Part shown: positions 28,125 through 36,706 of the stretch, piece after piece
Numbering within the stretch: position 1 is the stretch's first letter
Layout: every line of letters starts with the position of its first letter
Assembly (NCBI GenBank): GCA_020199835.1
Contig: JAIVJV010000009.1
Span: 310,001 to 374,000, forward strand
Length of the DNA stretch: 64,000 nucleotides
Direction: 5' to 3'
Source of the DNA: Acidobacteriota bacterium
GTDB taxonomy: Bacteria > Acidobacteriota > Blastocatellia > Pyrinomonadales > Pyrinomonadaceae
Made by a program: the position numbers and the translations under genes
Notes under the pieces: model-generated
Seen by the model: the letters and a program-made list of their open reading frames with translations, nothing else
The model's database searches: none
What the model was told of the DNA's origin: nothing

Positions 28125-28460
28125 ATGAGTACAACAATGGGTCAGACCAACCTGGGCGGAAATCAAACGAGAACTGGCGAAAGCCAAATGAGTGGCGGTG
28201 AAAACCGCATGACGACCGGCAGCGAACATCGGGAAGGCCCGCTCGCGCGTGCCATCGAACAGCAAACGGCAAAACTTCCTTCAGACACATTTCTGTGGGC
28301 AGCGTTAGGCTCCATCGGAGCTTCAGCGGTGTTGCGGATCATGGGAAAGAAAAATGCGAGTTTGTTTGTCGGCGACTGGGTCGCCCCATTCCTGCTGTTT
28401 GGCGTCTACAACAAGATCGTAAAGGTTCAAGGTTCGGATCACATGGACCGAGGACATTGA
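28125..28460 (+). CDS. Small membrane protein of unknown function (111 aa)
   Basis: The ATG at 28125 has GGGGAG eight bases upstream and is preferred to the earlier in-frame ATG at 28059, which would overlap the ferritin-like gene. The N-terminal 45 residues are Gly/Thr/Asn-rich and probably disordered. Two hydrophobic stretches follow (FLWAALGSIGASAVLRIMG and VGDWVAPFLLFGVYNKIV), giving a hairpin in the membrane. It is the last gene of the ferritin-like operon and is followed by a strong terminator. Confidence 0.7.
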   Translation: MSTTMGQTNLGGNQTRTGESQMSGGENRMTTGSEHREGPLARAIEQQTAKLPSDTFLWAALGSIGASAVLRIMGKKNASLFVGDWVAPFLLFGVYNKIVKVQGSDHMDRGH

Positions 28461-28484
28461 GATCGATCGACGGCACTCAGAAAA

Positions 28485-28515
28485 AAAGGCGGCTCGCAAG
28501 AGCCGCCTTTGTTTT
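28485..28515. terminator. Bidirectional intrinsic terminator
   Basis: AAAGGCGGCTC-GCAA-GAGCCGCCTTT is a perfect 11-bp stem with a stable GCAA tetraloop. It has an A-run before it and TTTGTTTTT after it. It lies between convergent genes (the small membrane protein and the alcohol dehydrogenase) and can stop transcription from both sides. Confidence 0.9.
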
Positions 28516-28532
28516 TGCCTACCGCAGCATGC

Positions 28533-29753
28533 TTAATGCAGCAACTCGTCATGTCTGTTTGCTAACATGCTGCCGTGTCCGTTCATGCCGGTCTTAAGCA
28601 CCACTTTGATGCAGCCGTCTTTCTTGTTCTTGAACATATCGTAGGCCTTCGGCGCCTCATCGAGACCCATGACGTGGGTCACGATAAAACTCGGATCGAT
28701 GTCGCCGTTCTCGATCATGTCCAGCAACGGACGCATGTAACGCTGCACGTGCGCCTGTCCCGTCTTGATCGTGAGTGAACGCTGCATCACCGAGCCTATG
28801 GGAAACTTGTCGATCAGTCCGCCATAGACGCCGATTACCGAAATGATGCCACCGTTGCGGCAGCACATAATCGCTTCGCGCAACGCGTGCGGCCGATCCG
28901 TTTCCATCATCATCGTCTGTTTCAAGCGGTCGTAAGCGAAGATAGCCGCCGGCCCGTGTGCTTCCATGCCGACGTCGTCGATGCACGCATCGGGACCACG
29001 GCCGCCGGTCATGTCCATCAACACCTCGTAAACGTTTTCTTTCTCAAAATTGATGGTCTCCGCTCCGCCCCGTTCCGCCATCTGCAATCGTTCGGGCACC
29101 TGATCGATCGCAATTACGCGTTCGGCGCCGAGCAGAAACGCACTGCGAATCGAAAACTGTCCAATCGGACCACAACCCCAAATGGCGATCGTGTCGCCCG
29201 GTTTGATGTCGCACATCTCCGCGCCCATGTAGCCTGTAGGAAAAACGTCCGACAAAAACAGCACTTGCTCGTCAGTCAAATGATCCGGCACCTTGATCGG
29301 GCCGACATCCGCGAACGGCACGCGCGCGTATTCCGCCTGACCGCCCGCAAAGCCACCAGTCAAATGTGAATAACCAAAAATCCCGGACGCTGCATGGCCA
29401 AACATCTTCTCGGCCATCCACGCGTTGGGATTGGAGTTTTCACAAAGCGAAAACATCCCGTCCTGGCAGAAGAAACAGTTGCCGCAGGCGATCGGAAACG
29501 GCACCACGACTCGATCTCCGACCCTCAGGTTCGTCACTTCCCGGCCAACTTCGACGACTTCACCCATGAACTCGTGACCGAGAATGTCGCCGCGCTGCAT
29601 CGTCGGAATGAATCCGTTGTAAAGGTGCAGGTCCGAACCGCAAATGGCGGTCGATGAGATCTGAACGATCGCGTCGCGCTGGTTGAGAATCTGCGGGTCG
29701 GGAACATCTTCCACGCTCAGCATTGTTTTGCCATACCAACAATTTGCTTTCAC
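28533..29753 (-). CDS. Zinc-dependent alcohol dehydrogenase, glutathione-independent formaldehyde dehydrogenase type
   Basis: The 406-residue MDR-superfamily enzyme has the catalytic zinc ligands Cys38 and His60-Glu61 ([12 protein letters not shown]). The four structural-zinc cysteines are C90, C93, C96 and C104. A Rossmann NAD(P)-binding motif WGCGPIG is followed by [14 protein letters not shown]. The insertion pattern and length match the formaldehyde-dehydrogenase-like subfamily rather than short ethanol dehydrogenases. The substrate (formaldehyde or another aldehyde or alcohol) is not certain. The start overlaps the SRPBCC gene stop (ATGA), so the two are co-translated. Confidence 0.88.
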   Translation of the reverse strand: MKANCWYGKTMLSVEDVPDPQILNQRDAIVQISSTAICGSDLHLYNGFIPTMQRGDILGHEFMGEVVEVGREVTNLRVGDRVVVPFPIACGNCFFCQDGMFSLCENSNPNAWMAEKMFGHAASGIFGYSHLTGGFAGGQAEYARVPFADVGPIKVPDHLTDEQVLFLSDVFPTGYMGAEMCDIKPGDTIAIWGCGPIGQFSIRSAFLLGAERVIAIDQVPERLQMAERGGAETINFEKENVYEVLMDMTGGRGPDACIDDVGMEAHGPAAIFAYDRLKQTMMMETDRPHALREAIMCCRNGGIISVIGVYGGLIDKFPIGSVMQRSLTIKTGQAHVQRYMRPLLDMIENGDIDPSFIVTHVMGLDEAPKAYDMFKNKKDGCIKVVLKTGMNGHGSMLANRHDELLH

Positions 29754-30784
29754 CGCATCATCCTCCCCTCTGAACGCGGATAGTTGGTCCCTGTTTGACT
29801 CGGCAACGACTCGTCCGCTTGCGCCGTTTCGAGTTCTTTTGGATCCGCAGGCCGCGCCGGCCGCTGTTCGAAATAGCCTGAGCCCATCAGCGTGGCGTCC
29901 GACACGACGACCTCACCGACTTCCATGACCTGCTTGAATCGCCGCAGATCGTCATCCAACTGCTGCTGCGGTTCTTCGCCGAAGAGTTTTGCGATCGTCG
30001 CGCCGATCACGCCCGCCGGTGGGTTGTATTGAATATTCACTTTTACAATCGTGCCGCGTCCTCCCGGAGCCGCTTCGAAACGAACCGCCCCGGCGTTATC
30101 AACGTCGGAGTTTTCGAGCGAACGCCAGGTGATCACTTCGTTCGGCACGTCGGCGATGATCGTCGCGTCCCACTCGACTGACATTCCTGCCGGACCTTTT
30201 GCGACCCAGTGCGAACGTCCGTTGCCCAAGTCGTGGACGGACTCGAGATGTTTCATGAAGCGCGGCAGGTTCTCGAAACGGCGCCAGAAACTGTAAACCT
30301 CTTCGGGCGAGCGATTCACGATGCAACTGGCTTTCGCATGAATGCCCTGGTTGCCGTTGCCGGTGAGTTGTTTGGCGCAGATCAAGTCGAGCGCCGTGAC
30401 TGCGAGTACGTTGGCAGTGGCAAATGCAACACGACCGCGTTTCGCGTCCGGCGACGTAAACGCAACGCCGAGACTCGCAAGATCGAGTGCGTCACCCGCG
30501 ACACGTGACCAAACTGCTTCTGTTGGTTTCTCCTGACTAAAAATCGCTAGGCCCGAGGCCAACTCTCGCAGGCCGTACAGTCGTATCAAACCGGTGTGCG
30601 CGTTTGAAACACCGGAGATCTTTGCGATTGCTCTCGGACAGAGCAACTCCGTAAGACCAAGACCGACACTGAACCAACCGAGGCCCCTCGCGAGTCGCTT
30701 CGCGCTCGACGAAGGCAGGCCCGGTTGCCCACGTTGGGCGGCGTAGGTCGTTCCTTCGAAATATGGTTGTGGTTCGGCTGTCAT
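29750..30784 (-). CDS. SRPBCC-domain protein with N-terminal membrane region
   Basis: GGGGGGAAA precedes the ATG. Residues 30-140 contain three or four weakly hydrophobic helices ([43 protein letters not shown]). Residues 148-290 form a START/SRPBCC (polyketide cyclase/dehydrase-like) domain with [21 protein letters not shown] and [12 protein letters not shown]. The last 45 residues are polar. Such fusions often accompany ferritin-like proteins and zinc dehydrogenases in stress clusters (recalled pattern). The ligand is unknown. Confidence 0.8.
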   Translation of the reverse strand: MTAEPQPYFEGTTYAAQRGQPGLPSSSAKRLARGLGWFSVGLGLTELLCPRAIAKISGVSNAHTGLIRLYGLRELASGLAIFSQEKPTEAVWSRVAGDALDLASLGVAFTSPDAKRGRVAFATANVLAVTALDLICAKQLTGNGNQGIHAKASCIVNRSPEEVYSFWRRFENLPRFMKHLESVHDLGNGRSHWVAKGPAGMSVEWDATIIADVPNEVITWRSLENSDVDNAGAVRFEAAPGGRGTIVKVNIQYNPPAGVIGATIAKLFGEEPQQQLDDDLRRFKQVMEVGEVVVSDATLMGSGYFEQRPARPADPKELETAQADESLPSQTGTNYPRSEGRMMR

Positions 30785-30896
30785 AGATTATTTCCCCCCT
30801 GGTTTAAGGTTGCGTAGATCTCTCCTTGGATTGCTGTTTGCTGTAGAAGGCACACACAAACACCATGCCTCAGAGGCATCGCGGGAGGAACGACAA

Positions 30897-31058
30897 ATGA
30901 GAGAGCTCGCAATCGCATCATTGGTGCTGTTAACGTCAACAGGCTGTATTGTCGTGGGTGGCTACAGCAGCGAGGGAGGGTGGTTCATCTGGCCTGGAAC
31001 GATCGTCCTGTTCGCTATTGGTCTACTACTTTTGTTTCTTTTTCGACGCCGCAGGTAA
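30897..31058 (+). CDS. Very small membrane protein (53 aa)
   Basis: GGGAGGAA stands seven bases before the ATG at 30897; a longer frame from 30810 lacks such a site. The product has a signal-like N-terminus ending LTSTGC (a poor lipobox), then GGYSSEGGWFIWPG and a second membrane helix (TIVLFAIGLLLLFLF), finishing with four arginines, RRRR. A two-helix membrane miniprotein is the likeliest reading. It is divergent from the SRPBCC gene. Confidence 0.55.
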   Translation: MRELAIASLVLLTSTGCIVVGGYSSEGGWFIWPGTIVLFAIGLLLLFLFRRRR

Positions 31059-31184
31059 CACCCGGTTTAGCCTCACGAAACCGAAAAACTTTTGAGACAC
31101 ATTGATGGCAACTTCGGCCCTCGCCCCGAGACAATCTGAACCGCGCACACCTTGCTCGACGAACACTCACCAGTGGAGGCTTCG

Positions 31185-32573
31185 ATGAAATCTGAAAAGT
31201 TCCTTCTTTGTATTCTGCTGTCCGTGTTTTTGCTTGCGACTATTGCGGCTCAGGTCAGCGCAGCCACAGTCCCCGCCGGGTTCACCGACGCAACGGTTGC
31301 GACTGGCCTGAATACCCCGACCGCAATGGCGCTGGCGCCCGACGGACGCATCTTCGTCTGCCAGCAAGGCGGCGCATTGCGGGTGATCAAAAACGGCGTT
31401 TTGCTGCCGACACCTTTTCTTACCGTCACCGTCGATTCGTCCGGTGAGCGTGGATTGCTCGGGGTCGCGTTCGATCCAAACTTCGTCTCGAATCAACTTG
31501 TTTACGTTTACTACACGGCTACCACGCCGACGATTCACAACCGTCTCAGTCGCTTCACTGCTTCCGGCGACGTCGCACTCGCCGGCAGCGAAACGATCAT
31601 CATGGAACTGCCGAACCTGAGCACTGCGACAAATCATAACGGCGGCGCGATTCACTTCGGCCCAGACGGCAATCTCTACATCGCTGTCGGCGACAACGCG
31701 AACGGCGCGAATGCGCAGTCGTTAGGAACTCGTCTCGGCAAGATGCTGCGCATCACGTCCACCGGCGCCATTCCGGCTGACAATCCGTTCTTTAATCAGG
31801 CGACCGGAGACAATCGCGCAATCTGGGCGCTCGGAGTGCGCAACCCGTTCACTTTCTCGTTTCAGAATGGAACCGGACGAATGTTCATCAACGACGTCGG
31901 GCAGAACGTTTGGGAAGAGATCAACGACGGTATCGCGGGTTCAAATTACGGTTGGCCCGACTGCGAAGGGTTCTGCAATCCGCCGAACGCCAACTTCCGC
32001 GATCCAATCTTCGCTTACCCCAACGACGCACAAACGTGCGCGATCACGGGCGGCTCTTTTTACAATCCCGCGATCACGCAATTTCCCGCTCAGTTTGTCG
32101 GCAACTACTTCTTCGCGGACTTTTGCGGCGGCTGGATTCGCCGGCTCGATCCGGCGAACGGCAATGCTGTTTCGGATTTCGCGACGGGTATTTCGCTTCC
32201 AGTGGATTTGAAAGTCTCGCCGGATGGATTTCTTTACTATCTCGCGCGCGGCGCGGGCGCGGTTGGTCGTATCGGGTTCGCGGCGAGTGGCGACAACATT
32301 CCACCGACGGTTTCAATCACAAATCCGGCGGACGGCGCTCTCGTAACGCGTAAATCGACGGTTATAATCGCTGCGACGGCGAGTGACAATGTCGGTGTTA
32401 CGCGGGTTGAGTTTTTAGTGAATGGCGCGTTGCAGTGTACGGACACTAGTGCGCCGTACAGTTGCAACTGGCGAGTGCCCAGCGCGCCGAACAAGACGTT
32501 CCAGCTTCAGGCGCGTGCGTTCGATCTGGCGGGTAATTCAGCGACCGCAGCGGTGACGGTGAGATCGCGCTGA
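31185..32573 (+). CDS. Secreted PQQ-dependent sugar dehydrogenase with C-terminal Ig-like domain
   Basis: The ATG at 31185 (GGAGG upstream) begins a signal peptide (FLLCILLSVFLLATIAAQVSA). The enzyme domain spans about 30-355 and has the six-bladed propeller motifs of soluble aldose dehydrogenases. They are RIFVCQQGGALRVI, GERGLLGVAFDPNF, ATNHNGGAIHFGPDG (catalytic His), GVRNPFTFSF (Arg for PQQ) and GSNYGWPDCEG. It would oxidise aldoses in the periplasm using PQQ. The C-terminal 95 residues (PPTVSITNPADGALVT ... DLAGNSATAAVTV) are a bacterial Ig-like domain. A close paralogue with a different C-terminus lies at 47061-48530. Confidence 0.88.
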   Translation: MKSEKFLLCILLSVFLLATIAAQVSAATVPAGFTDATVATGLNTPTAMALAPDGRIFVCQQGGALRVIKNGVLLPTPFLTVTVDSSGERGLLGVAFDPNFVSNQLVYVYYTATTPTIHNRLSRFTASGDVALAGSETIIMELPNLSTATNHNGGAIHFGPDGNLYIAVGDNANGANAQSLGTRLGKMLRITSTGAIPADNPFFNQATGDNRAIWALGVRNPFTFSFQNGTGRMFINDVGQNVWEEINDGIAGSNYGWPDCEGFCNPPNANFRDPIFAYPNDAQTCAITGGSFYNPAITQFPAQFVGNYFFADFCGGWIRRLDPANGNAVSDFATGISLPVDLKVSPDGFLYYLARGAGAVGRIGFAASGDNIPPTVSITNPADGALVTRKSTVIIAATASDNVGVTRVEFLVNGALQCTDTSAPYSCNWRVPSAPNKTFQLQARAFDLAGNSATAAVTVRSR

Positions 32574-32575
32574 GT

Positions 32576-33829
32576 TTATTCTGCGCTGACTGTTTGATAT
32601 GCGCTGACGTCTGCTTCCGCGGTTTTGACGTGGGATGGCCGGCCAAACTCGGTCCACGCAAAGTGGACCATGTTTCCGAGCCGCGCCATCCTCGGAAAGC
32701 CGCTGGAACGCGAGATGTCTGTTTTGGCGATCGTCGAGATCGGTCCGAGCGCGCCGTCTTTTGCGATTCGTCTGACTTTGATCTCGCCGGCTTCGACAGT
32801 GCCCGCCAACCAGCACACGAGCGCGGAACCATCAGGCAATAACAACACGTCAACGCGTCCAACAGCCTGGCCATCGTCAACAATCACCGGCTGTCCAAAC
32901 GTCGCGCCCGCATCTTCAGAAAACGCCAACTTCACACGTGCTTGATCGCCTGCTTGCGTGAACCACGCGACAGCCACCCGCCGGTTGTCGGCAGCGATCG
33001 ATGGTCCATTCACCGGACAGCCGTTGATGTTCCAGTTATCCGCGTGAATTGCATTCGGCGGAGTCCAGGTGCCTTTCGAGTTCCGCACCGTGTAAATGTC
33101 GCGCACCTCAGTATTTGAGCGGTCGCGGTAAACCGCGATCACACCTTCACTCGTGAGCGTCGCCGCGGTCTGGCAGCACTCACAGACGCGTTCGTCGAGT
33201 TGTGCTTCATCGGAAAGTTTTCCTTCCGCGTCGATTGCCGCGTAGCGCAACGTCATACTTTCCGGTGAAGGCGCATGCTCGTCGTCCTCTTTCATGTCTT
33301 TCATGTTGCGGCCGTCGAGCCATACGGCGCCGACGCGACCGTCGGGTAACGGCAGCAGCGACACGAACCCGTGTTCGGTTTGCGTCTTATCAGTGTGCGG
33401 AACGATTGGCTTGGTCCAGGTTTTTCCGCCGTCGCTAGAGCGCGCGATGTTTACGTCGTACGCGTAAGTCGAGCTTCCACTTTTCACGAGCCAGTGCGCC
33501 GCGAACGAACCGTCGCGCAACGCGATCACTGACGGGAAGTCGGCCCAGTTGATGAACCAGTTATCGCCTTCTGAAACGGTGCGCGTTTCAGACCAGCCGT
33601 TTGCATCGCGAATCGAGAGACGCAAGGCGTAGCGCTTTGGTCCAATCTTCTCGACCCAGCTCATGACGATGCGCCCGTCGGGCGTGGCGTGCATCTCCGG
33701 TTCGCGGCTATCCACTCCCGCCGGCGACTCCGATCCGCGAACAATCAGGTGTTTATCGGTGTTCCTCTTAGCCGTACAACCGAAAACGACCACGATGAAC
33801 AGCAGTAGGACGGGGATTTGACGGGTCAT
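32576..33829 (-). CDS. Sialidase-fold lipoprotein with CxCC motif
   Basis: The start at 33829 overlaps the upstream stop (ATGA) and gives a lipoprotein signal (LLLFIVVVFGC, Cys18). The mature 400 residues form a sialidase-like propeller with BNR/Asp-box motifs such as SSDGGKTWTKP and SEDAGATFGQP. A notable motif ERVCECCQTA lies in mid-protein and is followed later by INGCPVNGPS. Four clustered cysteines could bind a metal. True neuraminidase activity is doubtful because I do not see a clear arginine triad. It is the last gene of the operon that starts with the M61 peptidase. Confidence 0.8.
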   Translation of the reverse strand: MTRQIPVLLLFIVVVFGCTAKRNTDKHLIVRGSESPAGVDSREPEMHATPDGRIVMSWVEKIGPKRYALRLSIRDANGWSETRTVSEGDNWFINWADFPSVIALRDGSFAAHWLVKSGSSTYAYDVNIARSSDGGKTWTKPIVPHTDKTQTEHGFVSLLPLPDGRVGAVWLDGRNMKDMKEDDEHAPSPESMTLRYAAIDAEGKLSDEAQLDERVCECCQTAATLTSEGVIAVYRDRSNTEVRDIYTVRNSKGTWTPPNAIHADNWNINGCPVNGPSIAADNRRVAVAWFTQAGDQARVKLAFSEDAGATFGQPVIVDDGQAVGRVDVLLLPDGSALVCWLAGTVEAGEIKVRRIAKDGALGPISTIAKTDISRSSGFPRMARLGNMVHFAWTEFGRPSHVKTAEADVSAYQTVSAE

Positions 33830-35022
33830 TTCAGGATCGCAGCCTGCGCGCTGAGGTTGAGTTGGTGCCAGCGCTGGAACGTATTGATCGTTTCGCTCGG
33901 CATCACACGCACGTACGCGGTTTTGAAATAGAGCGCCTCGGGCGAGGGCCACACGAGTCGCACGATCGGATTGAACGACGGCGGCACTGCTGCCGACGAC
34001 GAAGCGGCTGGTGTCGCCGACGGGTCGGCATTCGCGTTCGCTTTCTTCGTACCGCTCCTTTCCTCGTAACTCTTTGACGCTGTGATCAGTTGATCGCCAA
34101 GCGGAATGCGTCCCTGCGTCGAACTGTTCTGAACCGTATCGTAAATCACGACGTCAGTATCATACGCAGTCGCTACTTTTGAAGCATCCGGAGACCACAC
34201 CGGTAACGCGTCCGTCACATTATCGTCGAGCAAACGCTCGCCGCCATCCGGCGTGACCAAACGCGGTCTGCCCGCCGGCAACTTGTACTGGCGCTCGCGC
34301 GCGTTCCATTCTTCTTCCTTGCACGCGAGCGCGATCATGGCACTCGCATCCGGCGCCCATACGAAATAAAAGTAGATCAAGCCCTCGCGCGACGTGAGCG
34401 GCTTGAGATCGTAACCGTCACGATTGCAGATGTAGATTTGTTCCGTGTTGAAACTCGCGACCGGCGGAAACAATGGCGCGATCGAAGGCGACGCGAGCGG
34501 CGACGGCATCAGTTCCGGTTCGGGTTGATTCGGCGGTGTCGGCGTCGGACTCGGCATCACCCGCTTGCGCGCAATGAAGTTGATGAAACGCCCATCGGGC
34601 GACCACACAACCGTTTCCGGAAACAGGCACGAGATGTCCGGCGGAATCAGGTTGCGCAGAAACGTGCCATCAGAACTGAAAAGATCGATACGAAATGCGG
34701 ACGGCGGTTCGGTTTCAGTGCCGTAAAGCGCAAGCACGCGCTTGCCGTCCGGCGAAGGTAACGTGCGCAGGAGGGCGTCGTTGTCCCGTTTCGCAGCGAA
34801 GAAATTCGCGATGTTGACGTCTTTGTCAGCGGGCTCTTCGTTTTCGAGATCGATCGGGACGGCCACGTCCGGCGTGAGACGATATGCAAGGTTGCGCGCA
34901 GGCACATCGCGCAGCACGCGTGGGCGCACATCCTGCCGCTCGATTACAGATTTGCAACCGAGGGCGAAGAGAACTGTGAAAAGAATTGGAAGAATCGAAG
35001 CGGTCGTAGTTAGTCGGCTCAC
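33826..35022 (-). CDS. Beta-propeller lipoprotein, TolB/WD40-like
   Basis: The signal ILFTVLFALGC ends in a lipobox Cys23. Repeated propeller phrases follow (PSPDGKRVLALYGTE, VVWSPDGRFINFIARK, VWAPDASAMIAL, PVWSPDASKVATAYDT), the pattern of TolB-like blades. Two disordered inserts rich in Pro, Ser and Ala occur (SPTPTPPNQPEPE and SATPAASSSAAVPPS). The role is probably protein-protein contact at the cell surface or periplasm; no enzyme motif is seen. It lies 9 bp after the M48-like gene and overlaps the sialidase-fold gene. Confidence 0.75.
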   Translation of the reverse strand: MSRLTTTASILPILFTVLFALGCKSVIERQDVRPRVLRDVPARNLAYRLTPDVAVPIDLENEEPADKDVNIANFFAAKRDNDALLRTLPSPDGKRVLALYGTETEPPSAFRIDLFSSDGTFLRNLIPPDISCLFPETVVWSPDGRFINFIARKRVMPSPTPTPPNQPEPELMPSPLASPSIAPLFPPVASFNTEQIYICNRDGYDLKPLTSREGLIYFYFVWAPDASAMIALACKEEEWNARERQYKLPAGRPRLVTPDGGERLLDDNVTDALPVWSPDASKVATAYDTDVVIYDTVQNSSTQGRIPLGDQLITASKSYEERSGTKKANANADPSATPAASSSAAVPPSFNPIVRLVWPSPEALYFKTAYVRVMPSETINTFQRWHQLNLSAQAAILK

Positions 35023-35031
35023 TGTGGCCCT

Positions 35032-35928
35032 CTACAATTTACGCCCGGGTATTCGTTCCTCACGATCGTTAATCAGTTCGCGGACGAGAACGGGATTCAA
35101 TGCCAGCAACGCGCGAATCGTGTTGCGCGGCGAAAGATGATCTTCATCGCCTTCATCAATCTCGACGCAATTATGCTGCACGGAGCGCGCGAGGCGGCGG
35201 GCAATCGATTCGTAACCAGGCGTGCTGGCGATGTAAGCTCGCGACGCCATCGCGCCGATCAAATCGCACGTGATCTCTTCGCCGCGTTGTCCGCGAACGT
35301 CGAGTCCGGTTAAGTCCGATGCTCTGTTTCCCACTGCGGAAACGAGCGGCCGCAAACCGTCGTGATCGCCATCAGCGATGTGCATCAGCTCATGGGCCAG
35401 CACGCTGATCATGCCTTCGTCGGAACGAAGACCGGCGAGAAAGATCGTGCCGAACGTGATCACGTGCGGCTTGCTCAAAAACACCGACGCATTGTCGCGC
35501 GACTCCATGTCGGGCCGCACGCTTTTCACGGCGTTCACGCGCGTCGTCGCGTGGCGCAGGCGTGTTTCAAAGCGCGGCGATTTGTTGAGACCGTACTCGG
35601 CGACGAGTTGTCGCAGCGATCTGATCATTAACGACTTCGCTACGGGCAGTAATCGTTGCGCACGTTCGGCTCCGGCTTTGGCTTCAGGGGTGTGGATTGG
35701 CAGCGAAGGACGCGCTTGCATTTCGTCGATGGCCGCGCTGCTTTGCGGATCGAGTTTGGCTTGAGTGCAGACGACGCTGATGGCGTTCTCGACGAGAAGC
35801 TTGGCTTCGGCCGGCATCGGCGCTCGGTTGCGCGTCGGATGCGAGCCCGACTTCTGCGCCACGGAGTTCGGGACGAAGCAAAGCGAGACACAGATAAAAC
35901 AGACTAAAAGCCGGATCTTAAAACTCAT
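35032..35928 (-). CDS. Secreted M48-like metallopeptidase
   Basis: A signal peptide ends near NSVAQ (residue 25). The zinc-peptidase motif HELMH (His179-Glu180-His183) sits in SVLAHELMHIADGDHDG. A plausible third ligand is Glu217 or Glu218 in RGEEITCDLIG, 34-35 residues later, as in M48-type gluzincins. The protein is short (298 aa) and has no transmembrane helices beyond the signal, unlike HtpX. It is therefore closer to the periplasmic BepA/LoiP kind, but without TPRs. Substrates are probably misfolded envelope proteins (inference). Only 3 bp separate it from the upstream gene. Confidence 0.8.
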   Translation of the reverse strand: MSFKIRLLVCFICVSLCFVPNSVAQKSGSHPTRNRAPMPAEAKLLVENAISVVCTQAKLDPQSSAAIDEMQARPSLPIHTPEAKAGAERAQRLLPVAKSLMIRSLRQLVAEYGLNKSPRFETRLRHATTRVNAVKSVRPDMESRDNASVFLSKPHVITFGTIFLAGLRSDEGMISVLAHELMHIADGDHDGLRPLVSAVGNRASDLTGLDVRGQRGEEITCDLIGAMASRAYIASTPGYESIARRLARSVQHNCVEIDEGDEDHLSPRNTIRALLALNPVLVRELINDREERIPGRKL

Positions 35929-35931
35929 ATA

Positions 35932-36696
35932 TCATCGGTGGCGCCAAACGGGTTTACGTTTTTCCATGAACGCTTTGATGCCTTCGTTTGCATCCGCGGT
36001 CTTCATTAACTCGTGCAAGTAGATATTTTCCTGCTGCGTCAACGCGGCATCGATCGTGCGGCCGCGCGCGAGGTCCAGCGACTGACGCGCAAATTGCAAC
36101 GACGTGCTGGAAAGTTCGCGTAGTTTCGCCAGCACCTCCAGCAACTTTCCGTCGAGATGGGCGGACGGCACGACATGATTGCACAATCCGAGTCGGCTTG
36201 CCTCAACTGCATCGATGATCTCGCCAGTTAAAATCAGTTCGCGCGCGCGTTTTTCACCCATCACGAGTGGCAGCATAACCGCGGCGACCGGAGGAAACAC
36301 GCCCAGTTTGATCTCCGGCTGCCCGAAACGCGAGCGATCGGACGCGATAACGATGTCGCAAGCAGCCACGAGTTCACAACCGCCGCCGAGCGCCGCGCCA
36401 TCGACCACTGCGATCGTGGGTTTGGCGATCTGCTCGAGCTGGCGAAAGATCGCGTGAAACGTGTCGAGCATCTGGAAGATCGTTTCCTCGACGTGTTCTT
36501 CAATCGCGACGCCCGCGCTAAACGCGCGACAGGCTTTGTCGGCATCGAAGACGATCGCCACGATTTCGCGTTGGGCCAACTCGGTTAACGCCGCCGTGAT
36601 CTCGCGCATCATCGAGATGTTCAGCACGTTGAGTGGCGGCCGCGCGAGAGTCATGCGGGCCACGCGATCTTCGATTCTGAACTGGATGTCGGGCAT
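35932..36696 (-). CDS. Enoyl-CoA hydratase/isomerase family protein, dienoyl-CoA hydratase-like
   Basis: The ATG at 36696 is preferred to 36729, which would overlap the M61 gene. The 254-residue crotonase-fold protein has RPPLNVLNISMM, FSAGVAIEEHVEE and DGAALGGGCELVAACD (oxyanion-hole glycines), then FGQPEIKLGVFPPVAAVMLP. The last motif and the EEH segment are those I recall from cyclohexa-1,5-dienecarbonyl-CoA hydratase (Dch) of anaerobic benzoyl-CoA breakdown and its many relatives. No other aromatic-degradation gene is nearby, so the actual substrate is open. It is the only cytoplasmic enzyme in an operon of exported proteins. Confidence 0.82.
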   Translation of the reverse strand: MPDIQFRIEDRVARMTLARPPLNVLNISMMREITAALTELAQREIVAIVFDADKACRAFSAGVAIEEHVEETIFQMLDTFHAIFRQLEQIAKPTIAVVDGAALGGGCELVAACDIVIASDRSRFGQPEIKLGVFPPVAAVMLPLVMGEKRARELILTGEIIDAVEASRLGLCNHVVPSAHLDGKLLEVLAKLRELSSTSLQFARQSLDLARGRTIDAALTQQENIYLHELMKTADANEGIKAFMEKRKPVWRHR

Positions 36697-36706
36697 GTTG
36701 TCTTCG

